NCBI GenBank assembly: GCA_003153335.1
Contig: PLYG01000416.1
Span: forward strand, 1-7,726
Reading direction: 5' to 3'
Source: Betaproteobacteria bacterium
Lineage (GTDB): Bacteria > Pseudomonadota > Gammaproteobacteria > Burkholderiales > Casimicrobiaceae
Length of the DNA stretch: 7,726 bases
Positions 1 to 6,233 of the stretch are shown one piece after another. The notes under the pieces are model-generated. The model ran no database searches. It had not been told where the DNA came from and saw only the letters and a list, made by a program, of their open reading frames with translations. How positions within the stretch are numbered: the stretch's first letter is position 1; every line of letters starts with the position of its first letter. The translations under genes were made by a program, and so were the position numbers.

Positions 1-526
1 TCTTCTCGTCGCAACACAGCACCAGCGCGTGCTCAGGCGGGGACATGTACAGACCGACGATGTCTTCGAGCTTCTCGACAAACTTGGGATCGCGCGACAC
101 CTTGAAGCCCTTGACCAAGTGCGGCTTCAAGCCGCGTGCCTTCCAAATGCGCTGGATCGTGGTGTCGCTCACCCCGGCCACCGCCGCCAGCGTCCGCGTG
201 CTCCACTGAGTCGCGGCCTCCGGCTTGGTCTGCGTGGTCAACCGCACGATCTCTGCCGGGTCGATCTTGGGCTTGCGCCCGCCACGCGGCAAGTCCTGCT
301 CGATGGCCTTGAGTCCACCGACGGCATAGCGCTCACGCCAGCGTCCGGCTTGAATCCGGCCTACGCCGAGAATCTCGCCGATCCGGTAATTATCCAGCCC
401 GTCAGCCGCCAGCAGTACGATGCCGGCGCGGCGCGCCAACCGCACCTCCGCGGTATTCGAATGCGCCAGCTTCACCAGCTTCTCCCGCTGCGCCTCGTCC
501 AATTCAATCGTACTTGCCTTTCGCAT
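1..526 (-). CDS. IS630-family transposase, N-terminal part (runs off the left edge)
   Basis: This DNA-cutting and -joining enzyme moves its own IS element. The ATG at 526 is preceded by a strong ribosome binding site, GGAGGT (531-536), four bases upstream. The 175 visible residues show the order expected of IS630 transposases: a first helix-turn-helix at about residues 30-67 (with DNYRIGEILGVGR), a linker rich in K, R and P (80-90), a second helix-turn-helix at about 108-132 (with STRTLAAVAGVSDTTIQ), and then the start of the catalytic domain. The motif LVLCCDEK at 168-175 contains the first aspartate of the DDE triad (D173). The other two acidic residues lie beyond the window, so it cannot be said whether the gene is intact. 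It is more GC-rich than the island genes next to it and points toward the same side as genes A-C. Confidence 0.88.
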   Translation of the reverse strand, partial: MRKASTIELDEAQREKLVKLAHSNTAEVRLARRAGIVLLAADGLDNYRIGEILGVGRIQAGRWRERYAVGGLKAIEQDLPRGGRKPKIDPAEIVRLTTQTKPEAATQWSTRTLAAVAGVSDTTIQRIWKARGLKPHLVKGFKVSRDPKFVEKLEDIVGLYMSPPEHALVLCCDEK

Positions 527-605
527 CGCTACCTCCAAAGTGCATCGTATACACCTTCGAGTCGGCGAGTGTTAAATAGTTCCATTAAGTACGAAGCACT
601 ACACT
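1..605 (-). mobile_element. IS630-family insertion sequence, one end only
   Basis: One end of an IS630/Tc1-mariner-type element, identified from its transposase reading frame, which enters from the left edge of the window. The non-coding leader upstream of the transposase (527 to about 605) presumably contains the terminal inverted repeat. The partner end lies outside the window, so the repeat and the TA target duplication cannot be confirmed. A CTAG at 603-606 is a possible target-site edge, since this family inserts at TA, but the exact boundary is a guess. The element lies downstream of gene C and does not interrupt it. Confidence 0.5.
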
Positions 606-641
606 AGTTTGGTATCGATCGCATGTCCAGCACAAGACCAT
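527..641. other. Gene-free junction between the IS end and gene C
   Basis: These 115 bases hold the transposase leader, with its ribosome binding site at 531-536, and the region downstream of gene C. It is AT-richer than the transposase. No convincing factor-independent terminator follows the gene C stop at 642, so readthrough from the island operon toward the transposase is possible. Confidence 0.5.
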
Positions 642-2459
642 CTAATGCTCGACAGCACGTTTCACAGTCGCTGTGGCATCAGCCAGTTGGGCTGACAGCG
701 CTTCATATATCCTATCTAGAATTGGGCCGAATCCAGTTGCTTCCTCACCGGGCGCAATACCAAAACGCTGCAATTCCTCCGTTACCCGCGTGCCAATATC
801 TGTTGACTTGTGCGCCTTAATAAGTCTTAGGTCATAAATAGCGAATAAATGCGCAACTGGTTGCGCGGGTTTTGTTCCGTCCCGAGTGAGCCTATCCCAC
901 ACTCGCGGCCCCTCCTTGCTTAGAGCCAGGCCTGTTGCATTTGAGACTTGCGCTAACCGCAGAATGCAATCCAGCAATTTCAGGCTGCCAAAATCGGCGA
1001 TAGCTTCGGAGGGGACACCGAGCGCCCGCAGTACCTTCCGCAATTTACTCTCAACTAGCCCTTCCACAACAAGCTTACTAAGGCTTACACAGCGGTCGAG
1101 GAAAGCGTCTCTTGAACAATTCAAAGGCACATGGCGCGCAATGACCTCAGTATCAGGAAACGACCACCAGCCATGGTATTCAAGCGCGCCCTTTCGCAAA
1201 CCGACGAAATCTTCGACCCTGACGTCGTTAAGTCCGGCGACTCCCGCAAGGTCTGCTAGTTCTTCACCCAAATCAGCCAACGCGAAAGTGACCTCTTTCG
1301 CTCGTATCGCAATATTTCGCTCTCGGAGGATAGCTGGGTACGCGGCGTCTGGTATCCGTGGAACAGCGAACTTGTTCCAGTGGCGTACCACGTGAGGTGG
1401 TGCTCCTTCGTAGAGCTTCTTGAGTTCCATTCGGATTAGGTTTCGTCCGATCCTGTAGCAATATCCGACGCTCCACTGGGTGCCGAAGCTCACGGAACCA
1501 CGCTCTGGTTGAATGGCAAACCCGGGCCTACCCTCGAAGTCACCAAGCACAAAGTCGTCAACATAGATATGGTCAGACATTTTCATGCTTCGAGCCATTC
1601 CCTTAGTCACCGCTTTAGAGAAACCCGGCCAAATCAAACCTTCGCTTTCCAATGTGTCTTCGGTGATTGGCAGTGGCCCGGGCACTGCTATGAGTCGGCC
1701 ACCCCAAACCTGCGTCGCTACAATATTGCGATTCTCAATATATCTGTGGATCTGAAATACACAGTCCGGAAACTTGATCTCCGCAGATTCGCGGCTGCCG
1801 AGCTCCTTCTCCATAACCACATCCGTCTGTCCCCACCGTTGCTCCCAAAATACCTGAATCAACGCCATATTTCTAAGTGAAAGGTAATCCTGAAGGTATT
1901 CCCTTCGTATCGAAACAAACGCCGTTGTCGCACGGGGGAATGCCCAAACCGATGGCCCTGTTATTTTCACAACATCGTGCACAGGACCAGCTGGATCATC
2001 CCAGAACAACATGCCTTCGTTTGCGCCTCGAGAAGAGAGTCCATATGTCATTAGAAACTTGGGGTCGAGTTGCAGTACAGTCTTGTCATGGGAGGACCAC
2101 GACAAGACTAATGGTTCGTATCTATCACTCGGAAGATCGCTGGCGCCAATCCAGAAATGAGGCTCGTAGATCGAGCCGCGAAAGAAAGAAGGATGAGGCC
2201 CGCTAGCGCTGACATCGCATTCGAGCTTAGCAAGGGCTCCTGTGACCTCGTCCAGTTCACCTATTGGCACGAGTGCCGAAAACGTCGTTCGTTGTCCAGT
2301 GTGCGGCTTTTCGTCAATGCTTTTTATCTCGGCCACAGTAATGTGAGTGTGTTCCCAAGGATCCTCCTTGGGAATATGGGACAGATGACTGGGCCACCAA
2401 TGATCATTCATCGCAAATTCCATTAATAACTCGGTGATGGCTAAGCGAATCTCGTCCAA
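642..2459 (-). CDS. Gene C: large unrecognised protein of the island operon
   Basis: I do not recognise a family for this protein of about 605 residues. It is soluble-looking, with no signal peptide or membrane segments, and is rich in tryptophan and aromatic residues (for example NDHWWPSH near the N terminus and EYHGWWSFPD further on). The C-terminal 150 residues look helical and include YDLRLIKAHKS, an R-x4-H arrangement (R545, H550) like the HEPN RNase motif, although the residue after R is Leu rather than the usual polar one. The start is uncertain. An in-frame ATG at 2603 would overlap gene B by 143 bases, and the extra 48 residues look like a shadow of gene B. I prefer the TTG at 2459, one base after the gene B stop, which suggests coupled translation and begins a good helix (LDEIRLAITELL). 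An ATG at 2423 is the other choice. It is the last gene of the minus-strand unit. Confidence 0.72.
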   Translation of the reverse strand: MDEIRLAITELLMEFAMNDHWWPSHLSHIPKEDPWEHTHITVAEIKSIDEKPHTGQRTTFSALVPIGELDEVTGALAKLECDVSASGPHPSFFRGSIYEPHFWIGASDLPSDRYEPLVLSWSSHDKTVLQLDPKFLMTYGLSSRGANEGMLFWDDPAGPVHDVVKITGPSVWAFPRATTAFVSIRREYLQDYLSLRNMALIQVFWEQRWGQTDVVMEKELGSRESAEIKFPDCVFQIHRYIENRNIVATQVWGGRLIAVPGPLPITEDTLESEGLIWPGFSKAVTKGMARSMKMSDHIYVDDFVLGDFEGRPGFAIQPERGSVSFGTQWSVGYCYRIGRNLIRMELKKLYEGAPPHVVRHWNKFAVPRIPDAAYPAILRERNIAIRAKEVTFALADLGEELADLAGVAGLNDVRVEDFVGLRKGALEYHGWWSFPDTEVIARHVPLNCSRDAFLDRCVSLSKLVVEGLVESKLRKVLRALGVPSEAIADFGSLKLLDCILRLAQVSNATGLALSKEGPRVWDRLTRDGTKPAQPVAHLFAIYDLRLIKAHKSTDIGTRVTEELQRFGIAPGEEATGFGPILDRIYEALSAQLADATATVKRAVEH

Positions 2460-2460
2460 T

Positions 2461-3396
2461 CTATCGCATCTCTGCCAAGGTTCCTGTACGGAGATACCTA
2501 GCAAAGCGCTCAAATAGCCAACTGAGATTTCCCCGGACAACCCTTCGACCCCAGCTTGCTGATTGCTCCGATAGGTCCGCGATGGCCAAGAATTCGTTGA
2601 CATTTGCGGGCCCCGCAGAGAGCACTCGCGCTAGGTCGCTCAGTATTTGTTGTCTGCCCATGTCTCCGCGATACCAACGCGACTGAATGCCCGCCTGGAG
2701 CCCAAAGTTGCGCAGGTCCAGCCTCACCAGATCGATCAATCTGACGCCGTCGAGCTCATACTGATCAACCACGATTCGGGACAGTTCAGAAAAGGAAAGG
2801 CAACCGGTCTTAACCGTACAACTTACCTCAGGATTTATTGTTGTCCAACCTGCGACCGTTGCAGGCTTCACCCGATCTGGAAACTCTCGCCTGAGGCCTT
2901 CCGAGAACTTAATGTAAGCATTGGAATATTGTTGGTTCGGATCGTAGTCGTTTGCAAACAGGCGAGCGACCTGCTCCGCGGTGGAAAGCGACTCAGCCTC
3001 GCGATCAAAATCGTTGCCACCAGCCGATCGGAGGCAAATCGCGACATCGTCCGCCTCGCGAAGTGCATCGGGCCTCAGCTCCAATAAGATTGGACCGTAT
3101 GGATTAGGGACCGGGGCCGTGTTTTCGCGCTTCCATTCGGATGCGGCGAACGAGAAACCAAAATCGGAAAGATTTCCAAATACTTTCGACGAAGATCCAC
3201 TCCTACGATCCGCATCGTCAGTCGCAAAAAGCGTGTATGGAAGTCCTGAATCTTCCAATCGCTCTCGGCAAGGAATTCCCCCGAATTCAAGATACGTTCT
3301 GAAATCCTTCAGCTGACACGCATGATAAAACTTCGCGCCCCGCATCGCGAAGTGATCTATAACGCTCGCGATCTCATTCCCAAGAAGAAGTGCCAT
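2461..3396 (-). CDS. Gene B: uncharacterised protein, possible ADP-ribosyltransferase-like fold
   Basis: A 311-residue protein without signal or membrane segments. The ATG at 3396 is chosen because GAAGAGG lies six bases upstream; a longer TTG start at 3414 lacks support. The first 120 residues run FYHACQLKDF (23-32), YLEFGGIPCRERL (35-47), PYTLFATDDADRR (53-65), VFGNLSDFGFSF (72-83) and PNPYGPILLEL (98-108). This succession of an N-terminal H, then L-x(n)-GG[IL]-x-x-R, then an NL/F strand, then a strand ending ILLEL resembles the layout of DarT-like and other ADP-ribosyltransferase folds. That is an inference from pattern, not a demonstrated homology. The C-terminal 120 residues look helical. 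Gene B starts 23 bases inside the end of gene A and ends against gene C, so the three are probably translated together. A nuclease or a structural role is equally open. Confidence 0.78.
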   Translation of the reverse strand: MALLLGNEIASVIDHFAMRGAKFYHACQLKDFRTYLEFGGIPCRERLEDSGLPYTLFATDDADRRSGSSSKVFGNLSDFGFSFAASEWKRENTAPVPNPYGPILLELRPDALREADDVAICLRSAGGNDFDREAESLSTAEQVARLFANDYDPNQQYSNAYIKFSEGLRREFPDRVKPATVAGWTTINPEVSCTVKTGCLSFSELSRIVVDQYELDGVRLIDLVRLDLRNFGLQAGIQSRWYRGDMGRQQILSDLARVLSAGPANVNEFLAIADLSEQSASWGRRVVRGNLSWLFERFARYLRTGTLAEMR

Positions 3397-4360
3397 CCGT
3401 TGCCTCTTCGCCAAATAACGATCGCTGCCCCTTTCGCCCCGACCCCAATTGGGGAGCAGGCGCTTGAGTGGCCGATAAATAACTACTTATCCGCTGCCTT
3501 AGTCGATCGGCGTCGACAGCGAGCCTTTCGGCCACGGTCGGGCGAAGTCGAGCCCACACTCCCTCGGCCTCCCCTTCGGCCAGGCCCAGTTTCGAAAATC
3601 GCCATCTCTTTTCGCGCTCCCACCATCGACTTTCGACGAGATGCGAACATACGCCACTCTCTAGGTAGAAGGAGAGCCAAAGTGCAATGTTCGATCGTAC
3701 GCCCATCTCTTCGGCGACTGCTCGTATTGTTGATTTGCCCTTTGGCGTGTGCTTATCGATCGCAATCCAAAATAGGAACTCGCTGGTGTCGTCAGTAGGA
3801 ATGCTCTCAAGCATGGGCAGAGAGCACTTTGCCGCGAACAAAGCAGTTGCATAGGCAAAGGCCTTATCCCACGGCCACCCAGCCTTTTTCGAACCCTCCA
3901 ACGCACGGACCGCCAACTTCCGCGCCTCCTCGTTACGAGGAATACCCTCGGATTCGACCCAGGCCCAAAACTTCTCTCGGGAAGTAATGGCCTTCGCTAT
4001 GACACGAATGAACCAATCACCTTCGTCACCATTCAGAACCGATTGGTCTCCTTGAGACAGAGCATATGCGAGTGACCCAAGGCCAGCTGCGTCTTTGTTC
4101 TTAACGCTCCGACATAGCGCCAGATAGTGACCGAGAATCTCTGCTTCTGACCGGCCGAAGGATACAAGTTCGACATAGGGCCACGCTTCTTCGAAAGTCA
4201 TTACTGCAAGACGGGTTCGAAGCCAAGCCAACTCGTCCCTTTCAGCCACCAAGTAGCGAAAGGTCGCGCGGACAATAGGTGCGTTGCCACGCCGAATGGC
4301 CTTTTGAAGTAAGGACCGAGCTTCTTGATCGGTGTCTGGGCTAGCTTTCCGGATTGCCAT
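3374..4360 (-). CDS. Gene A: helical protein with C-terminal sliding-clamp-type peptide
   Basis: A 328-residue, mostly alpha-helical protein. Residues 14-65 (with LLQKAIRRGN and FRYLVAERDE) resemble the helical C-terminal region of clamp-loader-like proteins such as MgsA/RarA, but no P-loop or Walker B motif is present, so it is not an ATPase by itself. Residues 215-260 (with IRAVAEEMGV, ALWLSFYLESG) are helical too. The disordered-looking tail contains QRSLF at 312-316, matching the QxxLF form of bacterial beta-clamp-binding peptides. The ATG at 4360 has no obvious Shine-Dalgarno sequence. The gene follows the LexA-like repressor after 46 bases in the same direction with no terminator visible, so it may be read from the repressor promoter. 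The 3' end overlaps gene B by 23 bases. The domain assignment is tentative; the gene call itself is sound. Confidence 0.78.
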   Translation of the reverse strand: MAIRKASPDTDQEARSLLQKAIRRGNAPIVRATFRYLVAERDELAWLRTRLAVMTFEEAWPYVELVSFGRSEAEILGHYLALCRSVKNKDAAGLGSLAYALSQGDQSVLNGDEGDWFIRVIAKAITSREKFWAWVESEGIPRNEEARKLAVRALEGSKKAGWPWDKAFAYATALFAAKCSLPMLESIPTDDTSEFLFWIAIDKHTPKGKSTIRAVAEEMGVRSNIALWLSFYLESGVCSHLVESRWWEREKRWRFSKLGLAEGEAEGVWARLRPTVAERLAVDADRLRQRISSYLSATQAPAPQLGSGRKGQRSLFGEEATDGTSSWE

Positions 4361-4406
4361 ATTTGTTAACTAGCAATCACAATAAGCTTGATCAACGTGG
4401 GCGACA

Positions 4407-4982
4407 TCATCGGTACTTCCTGAACTGCCCAACCACTACCCCAAAGATCTCCAAATCACCCATTGGACGAATTGTCGGGTAGGCCTTGTTTTCCGGCTTG
4501 AGAACAAAACGGCCCTTTTCGTTCTGCAGGCGTTTGAGCGTGAATTCATTGTCGAGCATCGCAATGACGATGTCGCCATTCTTGACCGTGGTTCGCTTTT
4601 CGACAACGACTACGTCACCTGGTCGAATACCTGCATCGATCATTGAATCTCCCTTGACTGTAATGAATACAGTGCGAGACGGGTGCGAAACCAATTGCTC
4701 GTCGATGCTCATCATCTCCGGAAACGAGTCCAACGCTGAGCTGGGCGCCCCAGCCCGTACGCTTTCCGTGATCGGAATTCCAAAGAAGTTTTTTCCCGGT
4801 TTCAGCCGGCGATCTGGAGAACTTTCAAGTAACCCGGCGGATTTCATGCGCACGACCATGCCCGCAACAGAAGCCTTGGACCGCAATCCAACCAATTGAC
4901 CGATCGACGAATACGAAGGCAGTACACGGTGTCGGGAATAGTAATCCCTCAATCTTGCAAAATATTGACTGTCGTCGTTCAT
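4407..4982 (-). CDS. LexA-like autocleaving repressor (peptidase S24)
   Basis: A 191-residue DNA-binding repressor that should be inactivated by RecA-stimulated self-cleavage. The N-terminal domain (5-60) is a LexA-type winged helix with the pattern YYSRHRVLPSYSSIGQLVGL followed by SKASVAGMVVRMKSAGLL. The hinge holds the Ala77-Gly78 cleavage pair in VRAGAPSS. The S24 domain has the catalytic serine in KGDSMIDAGI (S113) and the general-base lysine in EFTLKRL (K150), so the protease looks intact. The length is close to that of LexA (about 200). The ATG at 4982 is preferred over an upstream TTG at 5027, because the TTG would put the predicted promoter and operator inside the gene. No Shine-Dalgarno precedes the ATG and the predicted transcript would start at or near it, so translation may be leaderless. 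It is divergent from tcmP and has an exact LexA-box-type palindrome between them. It is likely to be an island-specific regulator rather than the host lexA. Confidence 0.92.
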   Translation of the reverse strand: MNDDSQYFARLRDYYSRHRVLPSYSSIGQLVGLRSKASVAGMVVRMKSAGLLESSPDRRLKPGKNFFGIPITESVRAGAPSSALDSFPEMMSIDEQLVSHPSRTVFITVKGDSMIDAGIRPGDVVVVEKRTTVKNGDIVIAMLDNEFTLKRLQNEKGRFVLKPENKAYPTIRPMGDLEIFGVVVGQFRKYR

Positions 4983-4993
4983 AACGCTACCAT
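4965..4993 (+). promoter_or_regulatory. Candidate sigma70 promoter of tcmP
   Basis: TTGACT (4965-4970, five of six to consensus), a 17-base spacer, and TACCAT (4988-4993, four of six). The expected transcript start is near 5000, giving a leader of about 28 bases before the tcmP ATG, with AGGA at 5021-5024 as ribosome binding site. The -35 lies inside the 5' end of the repressor gene. The start site falls inside the palindrome at 4996-5009, so repressor binding should block initiation. Predicted from sequence only. Confidence 0.55.
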
Positions 4994-5017
4994 ACCGAAC
5001 GAACGTTCGCCAGTCAA
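4989..5017 (-). promoter_or_regulatory. Candidate sigma70 promoter of the LexA-like gene
   Basis: On the minus strand TTGACT (5017-5012), a 17-base spacer, and TATGGT (4994-4989, four of six). The spacer contains the whole palindrome 4996-5009, the classic arrangement for autorepression. The start is expected at about 4982, which is the A of the repressor ATG, pointing to a leaderless mRNA. The -10 overlaps the opposing tcmP -10 almost base for base. Confidence 0.55.
4996..5009. promoter_or_regulatory. LexA-box-type operator, CGAAC-N4-GTTCG
   Basis: A perfect inverted repeat CGAAC-GAAC-GTTCG lies between the divergent repressor and tcmP. It matches the form of the Gram-positive LexA (Cheo) box, CGAAC-N4-GTTCG, and not the CTGT-N8-ACAG box used by LexA of many beta- and gammaproteobacteria. 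An overlapping 10-base palindrome CGAACGTTCG covers 5000-5009. The position within both candidate promoters suggests that one operator controls both arms. I infer that the adjacent LexA-like protein binds here. Confidence 0.72.
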
Positions 5018-5027
5018 GAGAGGACAA

Positions 5028-6233
5028 ATGCTAACTTCGCGGGACAACAATGCAGTTCCTGCCGCGTACCAGGGGCGAGAGCAGGCTTACATCAAGCACA
5101 GACTGCTTGAGGCATACCTTGAAAAGCTGTGCATGATCGTCGGAATGAGTTCCGATGGACTTGGGATAACCGAACTGTGCTACGTAGACTGCTTTGCAGG
5201 CCCTTGGCTTGATGAGAGCGAAGGTCTGGGAACGACTTCAATTGCAATTTCGCTGGGCATTCTTGAAAAGTGTCGAAGAGGCCTGTTTGATCGCGGGAAG
5301 CAGCTTCACTTTCGGGCGTTGTACGTGGAAAACGACGAAAAGGCATTTGGCCGTCTGGAACGACATTTGAAGGAGCACACGCCGCCGGGCATCGAGACCA
5401 AAGGTCTGCGCGGAGACTTTGTCGCCTTGCGGACGCAAATTCTGGATTGGTGCAAGCGGGGGTCATTCGCGTTTTTTTTCATCGATCCGAAGGGTTGGAC
5501 GGATGTTGGTGTCGATGTTCTGAAGCCGCTCTTGCAAAGAGCGCAATCGGAGTTTCTGATTACATTCATGTACGATTTTGCGAACCGCGCGGTATCAATG
5601 CAAGATTTTCAAGTCCAGATTAGTGAGCTGCTCGGTGAGCGCCCAAAAGTGAGCGGACTTTCTCCGCCAGATCGGGAAAAAGCAGTTCTGCGAACGTACC
5701 GCAGAAACCTCGAGGCATGTGTGTACTCAAACACGCAGTGGCCAGCTCGTTCAGCGTACGTTCGCGTGCAGGACCGACTAAAAGATCGGACAAAATATCA
5801 TCTGGTTTATTTGACCGGACATCCTCTGGGAATTGTCAAGTTCATGGAGATTTCAGAGAAGCTCGATATCGTGCAAAAGCATACCCGCGCGGTGACCAAG
5901 CAACGCAGTCAAATCGAAAAGAGCGGACAAACCACGTTGTTCGAGGCCGGTGAGTTCATTAGTGAAGATGATGGACGTGTGAGCGGAGATGAGGTGGAAC
6001 AGTATTGGCTGTCGAAGCTCTCAGATGTGCGAAGAATGTTCGGCAACACCGAATTCGCTGGCATACTTGAGGAAACAGACTGGTTTCCAGGGGACCTCCA
6101 GCTCGCGCTGGGCCGACTCATGGATCAGGGAAAGATCGTGAATATCGACGCGAAGGGGAGGCGGAAGACACGCTTCTTGCACTATGACTTGGGGCGGGGG
6201 GAGCGTCTGCAGCTTACGGGAGGCAAGCCATGA
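5028..6233 (+). CDS. tcmP: Three-Cys-motif partner protein TcmP
   Basis: A 401-residue protein of the TcmP family, named for its constant pairing with a three-Cys-motif (DUF5131/Gp37-Gp68) gene, which indeed follows here. It has a Rossmann methyltransferase-like core: CYVDCFAGPW (51-60) as the SAM-binding loop, LYVEND (98-103) as the acidic strand-2 end, and FFFIDPKGW (149-157) as the DP-type motif IV. Thus a SAM-dependent methyltransferase is plausible, but substrate and activity are unknown. After a helical stretch, SGQTTLFEAGEF (299-310) contains QTTLF, a QxxLF peptide of sliding-clamp-binding type. The C-terminal 80 residues look like a winged-helix domain (LQLALGRLMDQGKIVNI). The ATG at 5028 has AGGA three bases upstream. 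An in-frame start at 4896 is rejected because it lies inside the repressor gene and promoter. The stop overlaps the next start as ATGA. Confidence 0.9.
   Translation: MLTSRDNNAVPAAYQGREQAYIKHRLLEAYLEKLCMIVGMSSDGLGITELCYVDCFAGPWLDESEGLGTTSIAISLGILEKCRRGLFDRGKQLHFRALYVENDEKAFGRLERHLKEHTPPGIETKGLRGDFVALRTQILDWCKRGSFAFFFIDPKGWTDVGVDVLKPLLQRAQSEFLITFMYDFANRAVSMQDFQVQISELLGERPKVSGLSPPDREKAVLRTYRRNLEACVYSNTQWPARSAYVRVQDRLKDRTKYHLVYLTGHPLGIVKFMEISEKLDIVQKHTRAVTKQRSQIEKSGQTTLFEAGEFISEDDGRVSGDEVEQYWLSKLSDVRRMFGNTEFAGILEETDWFPGDLQLALGRLMDQGKIVNIDAKGRRKTRFLHYDLGRGERLQLTGGKP

Noticed and set aside
29..607. Plus-strand open frame of 192 codons over the IS element
   Set aside because: It is antisense to a clear IS630 transposase and shows no domain of its own.
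886..1880. Plus-strand open frames (886-1395 and 1509-1880) over gene C
   Set aside because: Their sequences are Ser/Arg-rich shadows of the minus-strand gene, with no ribosome binding sites or motifs.
4896..5027. Upstream extension of tcmP to an ATG at 4896
   Set aside because: It would overlap the 5' end of the divergent repressor and contain the promoters and operator; the added 44 residues do not resemble the TcmP N terminus, and the ATG at 5028 has a ribosome binding site.
4983..5027. Longer LexA-like protein from a TTG at 5027
   Set aside because: It would place the operator and the candidate promoter inside the gene, and the LexA DNA-binding domain begins naturally after the ATG at 4982.
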